Assembly (NCBI RefSeq): GCF_900107015.1
Contig: NZ_FNOI01000003.1
Span: forward strand, 333,211-397,210
Source: Litoreibacter albidus
Lineage (GTDB): Bacteria; Pseudomonadota; Alphaproteobacteria; Rhodobacterales; Rhodobacteraceae
Reading direction: 5' to 3'
Length of the DNA stretch: 64,000 nucleotides
Shown one piece after another: positions 51,270 to 60,607 of this stretch. The notes beneath the pieces were generated by a model. The model made no database searches, had not been told where the DNA came from, and saw only the letters and a program-made list of their open reading frames with translations. The position numbers were made by a program, and so were the translations under genes. Position 1 is the first letter of the stretch; each line of letters starts with the position of its first letter.

Positions 51270-52229
51270 TTAACGGGCCAGAACGGGGATACAGGCAGCT
51301 TTGCCCGCGACCAGCACCGCGCAAAAGCGCCGCGAGGCGTTCAAATCCGCAAAACCAACCGCCCGCAAACGGTAGAACTTGCGCCCGCCAGAGGTCGCCT
51401 CTTGGATGACCCGCGATTTGCCGTCGATATAATCTTCAAACCGTGCCGCGATTTTGTCCCACTCAGAGCGTGCCGTCGCCGCATCGTCAAACGCGCCCAG
51501 CTGCACCAAACGTGTGCCAGAGGCGATCTCGCTCGGGTCGATCTCCTCAACCGCGCCGCCGCCCACGGCCATCACCGCCGATGCCACGGCTGCATTCGCT
51601 TGCAACGCGGCCAAATCAACCTCCGGCTTGCGCCCCGGCACGGGGGAACGGCTCACGCCCGGCAGGCTCGGATCAAGGATCGGCCGCGCGAGGTTCATCG
51701 CCACTTGCTCACCCGCCGGTGTGCGGTTTTCCAACGGGGTCGCGCCTGCGGCCAAGCGGTCCGCCAGCGCTTGCGCGCTTTCTTCGGCGTCCGCGCCGCT
51801 GGAGGCGGCATTCAAAGACACCATCGTGCCCACGGCCTCCTCAACCACGCCCTCGGCGTCGACCTCGATCTCGCTTGGCGGGGCCATAATGGCGTCGTCT
51901 TGGGTCAAATCGATCGGTTCGGGTGCCAGAATAACCTGCCCCGTCGGCCCCTCGGCCTCACCCTCTGATTGTACGGAATTCACAGCCAAACCAGTGTGTT
52001 GCGCCAATTGACCACCGGGGTCGGCAGGTTGCACACGGGCAGGCCCTTCCAGCGCGCGGATCACGGGCACGTCTGTGACGTCGCGCACGGTCAACTGGTA
52101 GCCCCAAACGGCCAGACCAAGCACCAACACCACAGAGCTGCCAGCCCCCACAAGGTTCATCATGCGCGAAAGTGTGCCCTGCTGCGGGGCCACAGGCGCG
52201 TCAAACGCGCCAAATTCCAGATCTGCCAT
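51270..52229 (-). CDS. SPOR-domain protein
   Basis: 319 residues. A short cytoplasmic part (MADLEFGAFDAPVAPQQGTL), a membrane helix near residues 26-46, a long Glu/Pro-rich linker, and a C-terminal SPOR domain (RLVQLGAFDDAATARSEWDK through FYRLRAVGFADLNASRRFCA). SPOR domains bind denuded septal glycan, so a role in division is likely. It is between argS and nagZ in one minus-strand run. Confidence 0.85.
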   Translation of the reverse strand: MADLEFGAFDAPVAPQQGTLSRMMNLVGAGSSVVLVLGLAVWGYQLTVRDVTDVPVIRALEGPARVQPADPGGQLAQHTGLAVNSVQSEGEAEGPTGQVILAPEPIDLTQDDAIMAPPSEIEVDAEGVVEEAVGTMVSLNAASSGADAEESAQALADRLAAGATPLENRTPAGEQVAMNLARPILDPSLPGVSRSPVPGRKPEVDLAALQANAAVASAVMAVGGGAVEEIDPSEIASGTRLVQLGAFDDAATARSEWDKIAARFEDYIDGKSRVIQEATSGGRKFYRLRAVGFADLNASRRFCAVLVAGKAACIPVLAR

Positions 52230-52317
52230 AGTCGCCTCTCCGCCCCCGAATTTAGTATCGGGTGGTCTGTCTTCTAGCCTGCTCTTAGCTCCCAAACCTG
52301 GCGCGGATCATTGCACG

Positions 52318-54060
52318 TCAGCGCATCTCTTCGGCGGGAGCTACCCCTAGAATACCAAGACCTGCGGAAATAACAATCGCCGTGGCACGCGCGAGCGCAA
52401 TTTTTGGTAAACTCGCCGCAGCACTGTCCTGCAAGAAGCGCAATTCGACAACGTCATTGCCCCTGTTCCACAACGCGTGCAGCTCTCCGGCCAGCTCATA
52501 AAGGTAGAAGGCAATGCGGTGCGGCTCGTTCGTGCGACCCGCAATTTCCACCAAACGCGGCCATTCCGCCAGCTTTGACGCCAGTTTCAGCTCCGCCTCA
52601 TGGGTGTTGCCCGACAGATCCACCTTGGCCAGCGCCGCGTCGGAGATATCCCACCCCTCGGCCTCGGCCTTCCGCAGAACAGAACACACCCGCGCATGGG
52701 CGTATTGCACATAGAACACAGGGTTGTCCTTGGATTGCTCCAGAACTTTGGCAAAGTCGAAGTCCAGCGGCGCATCCTGCTTGCGGGTCAGCATCACAAA
52801 GCGCGTCACATCCGCGCCCACCAGATCAACCACATCGCGCAAGGTCACAAAGGTGCCCGCGCGTTTCGACATCTTGAACGGCTCGCCGTTTTTGAACAGC
52901 CGCACCAGCTGCGTCAGCTTGATATCCAGCGGCACACGCCCGTCAGACATCGCCGACACGGCCGCCTTCATCCGTTTCACATAGCCGCCGTGGTCCGCGC
53001 CAAGCACGTCAATCAGCTCGTCAAAACCACGGTTCACCTTGTCGTAGTGATAGGCAATATCCGGCGCGAAATAGGTCCAAGCCCCGTCCGACTTCTGGAT
53101 CGGCCGGTCCACATCATCGCCATGCGCGGTGGAGCGGAACAACGTCTGCTCGCGCGGCTCCCAGTCTTCAGGCAGCTTGCCCTTAGGCGGCTCCAAGGTG
53201 CCGCGATAGATCAGGTCTTTCGCCTTCAACTCGGCAATCGCCGCCTCGATCTGGCCCGTCCCATAGAGTGACTTCTCGGAGTAAAACACGTCCATCTCAA
53301 CGCCCAAGGACGCCAGATCGGCACGGATCAAATCCATCATCGCATCGGTGGAGAACGCGCGCACCTCTTGCAGCCACACGTCTTCGCCCTTGCCCACATA
53401 GGCGTCGCCCACTTTGGCTTTCAGTGCCTCGCCGACTTCAACCAGATAGTCGCCCGGATAGGTGCCGTCCTCAAACGCCACTTCTTGGCCGTGCGCTTCC
53501 AAATAGCGCAAATAGACAGAGCGCGCCAAAACGTCGACCTGTGCGCCGCCATCATTGATGTAGTATTCGCGCGTCACCGCATAGCCCGCGTAGTCCAGCA
53601 AGGACGCCAAGGCGTCGCCAAACACCGCCCCGCGCGTGTGCCCCACATGCAAAGGCCCCGTCGGGTTGGCAGAGACATACTCCACATTCACCTTGCGTCC
53701 CGCCCCCATCGTAGAGCGCCCGAACGCCGTGCCCTTCTCCAACGCCGCCAAAACGACACCCGCCCAGACATCCGTCTCCAGACGCAGGTTCAAAAACCCC
53801 GGCCCCGCCACGTCAACCAAGGCAACACGCCCGTCCGCCGTCAGTTTCACGGCCAGCGCGTCGGCAATGTCGCGCGGTTTCATCTTGGCAGGCTTCGCCA
53901 ACACCATCGCGGCGTTGGTCGCCATGTCGCCGTGGGCCGCGTCACGCGGCGGCTCGACCGACACATTGGAAAAATCCAAGCCTTCCGGCAGAATGCCCTC
54001 AGCCACCAAGGCTTCAAGCGATGCAATCACAACGGTCCGGATATCAGAAAACAGGTTCAT
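52318..54060 (-). CDS. argS: Arginyl-tRNA synthetase
   Basis: 580 residues. The HIGH-type motif is [14 protein letters not shown] near residue 135 and the KMSKS-type motif [11 protein letters not shown] near 380. The N-terminal additional domain and C-terminal DALR anticodon-binding domain ([20 protein letters not shown]) are in place. The length is normal for the bacterial enzyme. A short GC hairpin lies upstream at 54148-54162. Confidence 0.96.
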   Translation of the reverse strand: MNLFSDIRTVVIASLEALVAEGILPEGLDFSNVSVEPPRDAAHGDMATNAAMVLAKPAKMKPRDIADALAVKLTADGRVALVDVAGPGFLNLRLETDVWAGVVLAALEKGTAFGRSTMGAGRKVNVEYVSANPTGPLHVGHTRGAVFGDALASLLDYAGYAVTREYYINDGGAQVDVLARSVYLRYLEAHGQEVAFEDGTYPGDYLVEVGEALKAKVGDAYVGKGEDVWLQEVRAFSTDAMMDLIRADLASLGVEMDVFYSEKSLYGTGQIEAAIAELKAKDLIYRGTLEPPKGKLPEDWEPREQTLFRSTAHGDDVDRPIQKSDGAWTYFAPDIAYHYDKVNRGFDELIDVLGADHGGYVKRMKAAVSAMSDGRVPLDIKLTQLVRLFKNGEPFKMSKRAGTFVTLRDVVDLVGADVTRFVMLTRKQDAPLDFDFAKVLEQSKDNPVFYVQYAHARVCSVLRKAEAEGWDISDAALAKVDLSGNTHEAELKLASKLAEWPRLVEIAGRTNEPHRIAFYLYELAGELHALWNRGNDVVELRFLQDSAAASLPKIALARATAIVISAGLGILGVAPAEEMR

Positions 54061-54147
54061 CAGCTTACCTCATTAGTCTCGCGCGGTTTACCACGCCCAG
54101 ATGCGTGGTCCACCCCCATCATTGCTTCAAAAATACCTCGGGGGTTT

Positions 54148-54162
54148 GGGGGCAGCGCCCCC
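54148..54162. repeat. GC hairpin of the GGGGGC-AGC-GCCCCC type
   Basis: A perfect six-base inverted repeat with a three-base loop, preceded by a second G-run (CTCGGGGGTTTGGGGGC). I recall that similar GGGGG...CAGCGCCCCC stretches recur between genes in Rhodobacterales, which would make this a small dispersed repeat. It also may terminate the dgt transcript. Only one copy was seen in the window. Confidence 0.4.
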
Positions 54163-54211
54163 ATCTCTCTAAATCAGCGCGCGCAGCGCACCTTATGATC
54201 AGTCTCGTTGA

Positions 54212-55387
54212 TCAGTCTCGCGCCACCACATAGCTGTCCGCCGCGATCCCGCCAATCAGCCGCTCGTGCTCTTGCAGGGCAAAGCGGTCGGTCATGCCCG
54301 CGATGTAATCGGCCACAATCCGCGCCAGTGCGGTCTCGCCCTCTGCATCCTCGACATCCTTGCGCCACTGCTTGGGCAACAAATCGGTCTGCGCCATGAA
54401 CAGCGGGAACAACTCATCGACCACCTGCGTCACCTGCACCCGCATCTCCACCACGGCGGGGGCGCGGTACATGCGGGTGAACAAGAACGCGCGGATCACT
54501 TTCAGCTGCTCCCACACCTCGGGCGAGAATTGCACCATCGGTCGCCCCGCGCCGCGGATATCCGCAACGCTCAAAGGCGCCAGATCCGCCAGCCGCGCTT
54601 TCGCGACCGCGATCACATCCTCCACCAGCACGCCAAAGAACCGGCGCAGCGCCTCATGGCGGCGGCGGTAATAGTTCAGGCCCGGATAAAGTTCGTCCAC
54701 CCGTGCAAAGCACGGGCCAACCAGCGGCAGCTCCGCCAACTCGTCGGTAGAAAACAACTCCGCCCGCAGCCCGTCGTGCAGATCGTGGTTGTTGTAGGCA
54801 ATGTCATCCGCCAGTGCCGCCACCTGCGCTTCGGCGCTGGCATAAGTGTCCAACTCCAGATCGTGGCGGCGCGAGTATTCGGTAAGCGCAAAAGGCAAAC
54901 GGCCCGTCACCGGCCCGTTGTGTTTGGCAATGCCTTCCAACGTCTCCCACGTCAGGTTCAGCCCGTCCCACTCCGCGTAATGGCGCTCCAGCGAGGTCAC
55001 GATTTTTAGCGCCTGCGCGTTATGGTCGAACCCGCCGTAGGGCTCCATCAAGGCGTCCAACGCCTCCTCGCCCGTGTGCCCGAACGGCGTGTGCCCCAGA
55101 TCATGCGCCAAGGCCACGGCCTCGGTCAGCTCCTCGTTCAGCCCCAGAACCCCCGCAATCGTGCGCGCCACCTGCGCCACCTCTATCGAATGGGTCAGAC
55201 GTGTGCGGAAATAGTCGCCCTCATGCTCGATGAAAACTTGCGTCTTATGCTTGAGCCGCCGGAAGGCGCTGGCATGAATGATCCGGTCGCGGTCGCGCTG
55301 AAAGCAGGACCGAAAGGTGCTTTCGTCCTCAGGGTGGAGCCGTCCACGGCTTTGGGTCGGGTGGCAGGCATAGGGGGCCAACATCAC
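54212..55387 (-). CDS. dgt: dGTP triphosphohydrolase-like HD protein
   Basis: 391 residues. The HD-phosphohydrolase signature is clear: RLTHSIEVAQVARTIAGVLG, then ALAHDLGHTPFGHTGEEALD (His-Asp), and YNNHDLHDGLRAE holding the last Asp. It hydrolyses dNTPs to nucleoside and tripolyphosphate; the family's exact nucleotide preference cannot be read here. It lies upstream of argS on the same strand. Confidence 0.88.
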   Translation of the reverse strand: MMLAPYACHPTQSRGRLHPEDESTFRSCFQRDRDRIIHASAFRRLKHKTQVFIEHEGDYFRTRLTHSIEVAQVARTIAGVLGLNEELTEAVALAHDLGHTPFGHTGEEALDALMEPYGGFDHNAQALKIVTSLERHYAEWDGLNLTWETLEGIAKHNGPVTGRLPFALTEYSRRHDLELDTYASAEAQVAALADDIAYNNHDLHDGLRAELFSTDELAELPLVGPCFARVDELYPGLNYYRRRHEALRRFFGVLVEDVIAVAKARLADLAPLSVADIRGAGRPMVQFSPEVWEQLKVIRAFLFTRMYRAPAVVEMRVQVTQVVDELFPLFMAQTDLLPKQWRKDVEDAEGETALARIVADYIAGMTDRFALQEHERLIGGIAADSYVVARD

Positions 55388-55536
55388 GGGGTGTCCTCGT
55401 TCTTCTTTTCCCGACCGTCCTACACCACCACGCCCCCCGTGACGAGACCGCGCACCCTGTTGCGAAATTCCGCTTTTGCGCCCATAATTATACCGCGAGC
55501 AGGATCACTCTTTCCTTGTCTGAAAGGACTAAGACC

Positions 55537-55950
55537 ATGTTCACAGTTACTCCGGTCAGCCCCGACCTCGTGCAAATCGAAATCGGTGGCAAAATCACCG
55601 CGGAGGAGATGTCCTCCGGCCTCGACGCCTTGCTCCCCTTGACCAAATCCATGACCGACGGGCGCATGCTCGCGCTCTACCATGACATCGAATTCCCCGA
55701 AGCTGGGGCCATTCTGGAGGAGATGAAGCGCCTCCCGCAGCTGTTCAGCGTCATCGGCAAGGTCAAGAAAGTCGCCATCGTGTCCAACCAAAAATGGATC
55801 CGCGACATGGCCGAACTGGAGGGCAAAGTCTTGCCCGGCACGTCGATCCGCAGCTTTGAATTCAAGGATCGCGCCCACGCGGACGCCTATCTTGGCACGG
55901 TGGACAGCGACGCCGATGATGATGACGACGCGGAGAATTTTCCCGTCTAA
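55537..55950 (+). CDS. SpoIIAA-like STAS-fold protein
   Basis: 137 residues. The start at 55537 follows AAAGGACTAAGACC. PDLVQIEIGGKITAEEMSSG, LALYHDIEFPEAGAILEEMK and VKKVAIVSNQKWIRDMAE form the alternating strand/helix pattern of the STAS-like proteins named after SpoIIAA. The C-terminus is very acidic (VDSDADDDDDAENF). Such single-domain proteins are common in marine bacteria with no proven role. Confidence 0.75.
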   Translation: MFTVTPVSPDLVQIEIGGKITAEEMSSGLDALLPLTKSMTDGRMLALYHDIEFPEAGAILEEMKRLPQLFSVIGKVKKVAIVSNQKWIRDMAELEGKVLPGTSIRSFEFKDRAHADAYLGTVDSDADDDDDAENFPV

Positions 55951-56024
55951 CCCCTCAACGCCTTGAGATCGCCCTTGGGCCGCATTACGTTCTGACCAAA
56001 CGCGCACTCATAAGGATGCGAGCG

Positions 56025-56354
56025 ATGGAACTCACCCTACCCCCAAAAGTCACGGACCGCGCCTTCGAGCGTCTGGCCGAGATCGGTGCCTCTCAACAAG
56101 GCCAAGCCCTGCGGGTCGCCGTGGACGGCGGCGGCTGCTCGGGGTTTCAATATGACATCAAGCTGGACGCCCCAGCGGACGACGATCTGGTGCTGACAAA
56201 AGACGGCGAAACCGTGGTGGTCGACGCGGTGTCCCTGCCGTTCTTGGCCAACGCGGTGATTGATTTCTCCGAGGAGTTGATCGGCGCGCGCTTCGTCATT
56301 GAGAACCCGAACGCCACCTCCTCTTGCGGCTGCGGCACGTCCTTCTCCATGTAG
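56025..56354 (+). CDS. IscA/ErpA-type iron-sulfur carrier
   Basis: 109 residues. The three conserved cysteines are in GGGCSGFQYDI (near residue 42) and the C-terminal SSCGCGTSF. Such A-type carriers hold Fe-S clusters for target enzymes. The ATG at 56025 follows AAGGATG. It is a single gene, ending at the hairpin at 56383. Confidence 0.92.
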   Translation: MELTLPPKVTDRAFERLAEIGASQQGQALRVAVDGGGCSGFQYDIKLDAPADDDLVLTKDGETVVVDAVSLPFLANAVIDFSEELIGARFVIENPNATSSCGCGTSFSM

Positions 56355-56382
56355 GCGGCCCCACTTAATATGGCAGGCACAA

Positions 56383-56413
56383 AAAAGGGCGTCGCTTCAC
56401 AGCACGCCCTTTT
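56383..56413. terminator. Bidirectional terminator
   Basis: AAAAGGGCGT (56383-56392) and ACGCCCTTTT (56404-56413) pair perfectly. The T-run serves the A-type carrier on the plus strand and the A-run (AAAAAA from 56381) serves the lipoprotein gene on the minus strand. Confidence 0.9.
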
Positions 56414-56434
56414 GCACATCTATGACCCGAATTA

Positions 56435-56620
56435 TCACATCTCGCGTTTGTATTCTTCCAGCGCGGCCTCCCACGCGGGTGAATTGTCCAGAATTTCTGG
56501 CTCGAACGGAATGAAATAGAGCCCTTGAATCGCGCCACGCGAAGCTTGGACATCCTCGGATTCGGGGACGCCACAGGCTGTAAGCGCCAACATGGCGCCC
56601 AGTACCAGTACTACTCTCAT
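56435..56620 (-). CDS. Small lipoprotein of unknown function
   Basis: 61 residues from the ATG at 56620 (GAGG upstream). The signal MRVVLVLGAMLALTACGVPE ends in a lipobox. The mature part is about 40 residues, with GLYFIPFEPEILDNSPAWEA. It should sit in the outer or inner membrane, facing the periplasm. No family is recognised. Confidence 0.65.
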   Translation of the reverse strand: MRVVLVLGAMLALTACGVPESEDVQASRGAIQGLYFIPFEPEILDNSPAWEAALEEYKREM

Positions 56621-56779
56621 TGTCTGCCTCATGCAGTGTATTGTTTTTATTTTGTTGTTCTTTGTTTGTAGAAAAAGAACACGGAAATGGGGCGCAAATA
56701 TGTCATTGCACCCCGAATCAGCTCAGCGGCTGTGTCCTTTGAGTCACAAACAGCGACCTCAAGGCTATGTCGCGCGCCC

Positions 56780-56983
56780 CTACCGAAGGCTGGTGCGCAG
56801 CAGTGATCTCTCTAACGACGCCCGCGTCACGATAGCCTCTGACGGGACAATCACCTTCGTGATGGTCACGATCTGCGAGCCATCCGCACGCGTTACCGTT
56901 TCTACATAGGTCACGGTTTTGGCGCTGGCAGCGCTGCACAGCGCCACGGTGGCGGCTGCAACAAGGGGTATCAGGCGGGTCAT
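56780..56983 (-). CDS. Small secreted protein, 67 residues
   Basis: A Sec signal peptide (MTRLIPLVAAATVALCSAASA then KTVTY) precedes a beta-like segment VETVTRADGSQIVTITKVIV and a short basic tail. AAAGGTATTCGCT precedes the ATG. Function unknown. It lies between two lipoprotein or nuclease genes and has its own promoter region. Confidence 0.6.
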   Translation of the reverse strand: MTRLIPLVAAATVALCSAASAKTVTYVETVTRADGSQIVTITKVIVPSEAIVTRASLERSLLRTSLR

Positions 56984-57413
56984 AGCGAATACCTTTCAAT
57001 CGGTTACCCGACCGAATGCCCCGCAATCGGGGCACGATTACGGCGGTGAAAGGGTCATTTCAGGGGGCATCCGCGCAAGTCGCCATAAATACCACATAAG
57101 AAAAACGGCCACGCTGGTGCACCCTAGCGTGGCCGTTTAGAAGAGTGCCCGCACCGAAAGTGTCAGGCGACCTTGCCTTGCGCGGCTTCACGCGCGGCAC
57201 CCCTATTGCGCACTCGCCGTGCGTCACACTCGTCTACACCTGGGCGACCGCCATTGACGCGGGGAAAACGCGCCCGATCACGGCAAGTTTAACGCCTGCA
57301 CCCTTCCTTGCGCCAAATTTATGCACTTGGCCCCCCGCATAGCCCCTCCGCCCTTGCCCCTGCCCTCGCCATGCCCGATACCTTGCAGGCACAGATAACA
57401 GGGGGCCCCGTCC
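56984..57413. other. Intergenic stretch with an orphan minus-strand terminator
   Basis: This 430-base interval separates the small secreted protein gene from xthA. The only strong signal is the terminator at 57101-57137, oriented leftward. No frame on the minus strand between 57138 and 57413 is convincing. The 3' part (57140-57240) is GC-rich with potential to fold, so an untranslated RNA is possible. Confidence 0.4.
57101..57137 (-). terminator. Orphan Rho-independent terminator
   Basis: A perfect 12-bp stem AACGGCCACGCT / AGCGTGGCCGTT with a ten-base loop. On the minus strand it ends in TTTTTC (complement of 57101-57105). No gene that needs it is seen on that strand nearer than LysE at 58193. 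Confidence 0.85.
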
Positions 57414-58196
57414 ATGAAGATTGCCACATTCAACATCAACGGGATCAAGGCACGCATCAACGCGCTGACCGACTGGCTGAACGAGACTCAGCCGGATGTC
57501 GCCCTGCTGCAAGAAATCAAATCCGTAGACGAAGGCTTCCCCCGCGAACATTTTGAAGACATGGGCTACAACGTCGAAACCCACGGCATGAAAAGCTTCA
57601 ACGGGGTTGCTATCCTCTCCAAGCTGCCGCTGGAGGACGTCACGCGCGGCCTTCCGGGCGATGACACCGACGAACAGGCCCGCTGGATCGAGGCCACCGT
57701 GGTCGGTGATCAGCACGCCATTCGCCTCTGCGGGCTCTACCTGCCCAACGGCAACCCGCGCCCCGGTCCGAAATACGACTACAAACTGGCTTGGATGGAG
57801 CGCATGTACGCCCGCGCCCAACAGCTTATGGCCGACGAGATGCCCGCGATGATGGCAGGTGACTACAACATCATCCCGCAAGCCATCGACGCCGCCCGCC
57901 CCGAGGCATGGCGCGACGACGCGCTGTTCCACCCCGACAGCCGCGCCGCCTACCGCCGCATCCTGAACCTCGGCTTCACCGAAGCGTTCCGCACCCGCAA
58001 CGCCGCCCCCGAACAATATAGCTTCTGGGATTACCAAGCAGGCGCGTGGAACAAGAACGACGGCATCCGCATCGACCACTTCCTGCTGACCCCGCAGGCC
58101 GCCGATTTGCTGAAGGACTGCCAGATCGACAAGGAGTTCCGCGCCCGCGAAAAGCCGTCGGACCACGTGCCGGTCTGGGTGGAACTCGCCGCCTAG
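57414..58196 (+). CDS. xthA: Exodeoxyribonuclease III
   Basis: 260 residues. MKIATFNINGIKARINALTD, ALLQEIKSVDEGFPREHFED (metal Glu), MAGDYNIIP (Asp/Asn), and the C-terminal RIDHFLLT with SDHVPVWVEL are the AP-endonuclease active-site segments. It repairs abasic sites. The stop overlaps the convergent LysE gene by four bases. Confidence 0.95.
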   Translation: MKIATFNINGIKARINALTDWLNETQPDVALLQEIKSVDEGFPREHFEDMGYNVETHGMKSFNGVAILSKLPLEDVTRGLPGDDTDEQARWIEATVVGDQHAIRLCGLYLPNGNPRPGPKYDYKLAWMERMYARAQQLMADEMPAMMAGDYNIIPQAIDAARPEAWRDDALFHPDSRAAYRRILNLGFTEAFRTRNAAPEQYSFWDYQAGAWNKNDGIRIDHFLLTPQAADLLKDCQIDKEFRAREKPSDHVPVWVELAA

Positions 58197-58783
58197 AAGG
58201 CGCTCCACACCGCCAAGCTGACCACAACCAGCATCGCAACCGCCATGCCCACGTTAATCACGCGCTGCACGTGCGGAGGCAGCGCCATGCGCTTGATCGC
58301 ACTCCCGACCCACAGCCACAAAAAGTGGATGACCAGCCATATAACGTTGATGATCGCAAACTTCACTGCGATTTCCAGCCCGTAGGCCTCGGGAAAAATC
58401 GGAAAGCCGGTGAACAGCGTCGTGTTCACCACATAGGCCTTTGGATTAACCGCCTGCAACAACAGCCCGTCACGGATACCCGGTTGGCGCGACGCCGGCG
58501 AAAACGCGATACTGGTGCCCGCCAACGCGATCCGCGCCGCAAGGTACAACAGATAGCCCGTCGATAGCGCCAATAGCACAAACCGGATCACTGGGTCCGC
58601 CAAGATCAGCGCGCCCAACCCCGTCACCACCGCCAAAGCGACAAGGTTGGTGCCGAAAAACAGCCCCGCCAGATAACGCCACCCCGCCCGAAACCCGAAC
58701 GCGGCCCCGACGCCCGCCAAGGACAAAACGCCCGGACCTGGGGTGATAATCAGCAAAAATATCGCTAGCGCAAAATTCAGCAT
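58193..58783 (-). CDS. LysE-family exporter
   Basis: 196 residues with six hydrophobic helices. The start FLLIITPGPGVLSLAGVGAA matches the LysE/RhtB signature (TPGP), and the later QAVNPKAYVVNTTLF (NPK motif) is present. It exports amino acids or related small molecules from the cytoplasm. It overlaps xthA's end by four bases and lies downstream of dksA on the minus strand, with a terminator between. Confidence 0.88.
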   Translation of the reverse strand: MLNFALAIFLLIITPGPGVLSLAGVGAAFGFRAGWRYLAGLFFGTNLVALAVVTGLGALILADPVIRFVLLALSTGYLLYLAARIALAGTSIAFSPASRQPGIRDGLLLQAVNPKAYVVNTTLFTGFPIFPEAYGLEIAVKFAIINVIWLVIHFLWLWVGSAIKRMALPPHVQRVINVGMAVAMLVVVSLAVWSAF

Positions 58784-58796
58784 GGGACCTCACAAT

Positions 58797-58831
58797 GAAA
58801 AACCGCCAGCGCATCACTGCGCTGGCGGTTT
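58797..58831 (-). terminator. Terminator of dksA
   Basis: A perfect 14-bp stem, AAACCGCCAGCGCA with TGCGCTGGCGGTTT, has a TCAC loop. On the minus strand it runs into TTTTT. It lies 27 bases past the dksA stop and just before lysE. Confidence 0.92.
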
Positions 58832-58857
58832 CATAGTGAACAATTGTTCAAATTTTG

Positions 58858-59280
58858 TCAGGTGTCGCGGTGCACTTTTTCGCGGCGCTCGTGACGCTCT
58901 TGCGCCTCAAGGCTCATCGTGGCCACTGGACGCGCATCCAGACGTTTCAGCGAAATAGGCTCGCCCGTCACGCTGCAATACCCGTATTCCCCCTCGTCAA
59001 TACGGCGCAGCGCCGCGTCAATCTTGGAGATCAGCTTGCGTTCGCGGTCGCGCGTGCGCAACTCCAAGGCCATATCGGTTTCTTCTGACGCACGGTCGGC
59101 AATGTCCGGAATATTGCGGGTTCCGTCCTTCATGCCTTCGATGGTTTGGGCGGTCTCATCCATAATGGAGGACTTCCAATCCAGCAATTTGCGGCGAAAA
59201 TACTCGGTCTGACGCTCGTTCATGAACGGCTCGTCTTCAGCTGGGCGATAATCGTCCGGTAGAAATGCTTCAGCTTTCAT
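58858..59280 (-). CDS. dksA: DksA-type RNA polymerase regulator lacking zinc cysteines
   Basis: 140 residues. The coiled-coil and tip are present (IPDIADRASEETDMALELRT with the Asp-x-x-Asp-x-Ala tip). The zinc-finger region retains one Cys (YGYCSVTGEPISLKRLDARP), while the other three positions are Gly/Ser/Ala-type residues (VATMSLEAQERHE). Rhodobacter-type DksA proteins with a reduced cysteine set work without zinc (recollection). It binds RNA polymerase's secondary channel and acts with ppGpp. GAGGGA precedes the ATG. Confidence 0.9.
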   Translation of the reverse strand: MKAEAFLPDDYRPAEDEPFMNERQTEYFRRKLLDWKSSIMDETAQTIEGMKDGTRNIPDIADRASEETDMALELRTRDRERKLISKIDAALRRIDEGEYGYCSVTGEPISLKRLDARPVATMSLEAQERHERREKVHRDT

Positions 59281-59469
59281 ACCATTTCCCTCACTCTTGT
59301 GCGTGGGCGGCGATCAAGTTGCGACTCAAAAACCAACCACGCGTCAACTTCCCTGCGTCCTCGTAACCGAAGGCTCTCCCCTTGTCACGCACATAAGGCT
59401 GGTTAAAAGGGCATTATCGAGATCGAACATTGGTTAATGAACTCCACGCCACAGAGGCCTGTTTTGCAT

Positions 59470-60339
59470 ATGGATTCCACGAACACCCCACCCCGCCCGT
59501 TGAAGTTCACCGGAACGGACAGCTATGTGGCGACCGACGATTTGACTGTTGCGGTGAACGCCGCCGTCACGCTGGAGCGCCCCTTGCTGGTCAAAGGCGA
59601 GCCGGGCACAGGCAAGACAGAGCTGGCGCGACAAGTCTCGTCCGCGCTTGGGTTGGAGATGATCGAATGGCACATCAAATCGACCACCAAAGCGCAGCAA
59701 GGCCTCTACGAATACGACGCCGTCTCGCGCCTGCGCGACAGCCAGTTGGGTGACAAGAAAGTCCACGACGTTGCCAATTACATCAAGCGCGGCAAACTCT
59801 GGCAAGCCTTTGAGCGGCCAGAGAAATGTGTCCTGCTGATTGATGAGATCGACAAGGCCGACATCGAATTCCCGAACGATCTTCTGCAAGAGCTCGACCG
59901 GATGGAATTCCACGTCTACGAGACGGGCCAAACCGTAAAGGCGCACCAGCGCCCCATCGTCATCATCACCTCCAACAACGAGAAGGAACTGCCCGACGCC
60001 TTCCTGCGCCGCTGCTTCTTTCACTACATCCGCTTCCCCGACATCGACACCATGCGCGCCATTGTCGAGGTCCACTTCCCCGGTCTCAAACCGGAGCTGC
60101 TGACCGCTGCGTTGACCCAATTCTTCGAGATTCGCGAAACCAGCGGGTTGAAGAAAAAGCCCTCCACCTCCGAGGTGCTTGATTGGTTAAAATTACTGCT
60201 GGCAGAAGACCTAACTGCACAAGATTTGAAACAAAACGGTGCGAACGCCCTGCCCCGCCTGCACGGAGCCTTGCTAAAGAACGAACAAGACGTACACTTG
60301 TTTGAGCGGCTGGCCTTTCTTGCGCGGGGTCAGCGGTAA
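59470..60339 (+). CDS. MoxR-family AAA ATPase
   Basis: 289 residues. Walker A GEPGTGKTELARQ lies near residue 45, Walker B CVLLIDEIDKADIEF near 122, sensor-1 IITSNNEKELPDAFLRRC near 168. MoxR ATPases remodel partner proteins and often pair with VWA-domain proteins, as here (62153). The frame also opens at 59437; the ATG at 59470 is closer to the usual family start. Either start lacks a strong ribosome site. Confidence 0.88.
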   Translation: MDSTNTPPRPLKFTGTDSYVATDDLTVAVNAAVTLERPLLVKGEPGTGKTELARQVSSALGLEMIEWHIKSTTKAQQGLYEYDAVSRLRDSQLGDKKVHDVANYIKRGKLWQAFERPEKCVLLIDEIDKADIEFPNDLLQELDRMEFHVYETGQTVKAHQRPIVIITSNNEKELPDAFLRRCFFHYIRFPDIDTMRAIVEVHFPGLKPELLTAALTQFFEIRETSGLKKKPSTSEVLDWLKLLLAEDLTAQDLKQNGANALPRLHGALLKNEQDVHLFERLAFLARGQR

Positions 60340-60607
60340 ACTGGGGGAAAACGGAAACAATAGCCTGCAAAATGCCCAATTCATCACCAATTCGCGCCGT
60401 AATAAACCGGTTAACAGGGTCGTAATCGAGCAATAGGCGGGATTAATCCGTGAAAAAAACAAGAGCACCCGCGTTTCAGGGTTCTGATATTGGCCAGAAA
60501 ACCGGCCCAACACGTGTCATTTCACACGATTGTGTCCACGCGGCCACGCTAACCGCTGTTTACATAAATTTAGCACCAGTTTGCGAAAACGCGGGTATAA
60601 CGCTGTG

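Noticed and set aside
57234..58208. 324-residue minus-strand frame
   Set aside because: It is antisense to xthA, which has all catalytic segments. It also does not explain the orphan terminator.
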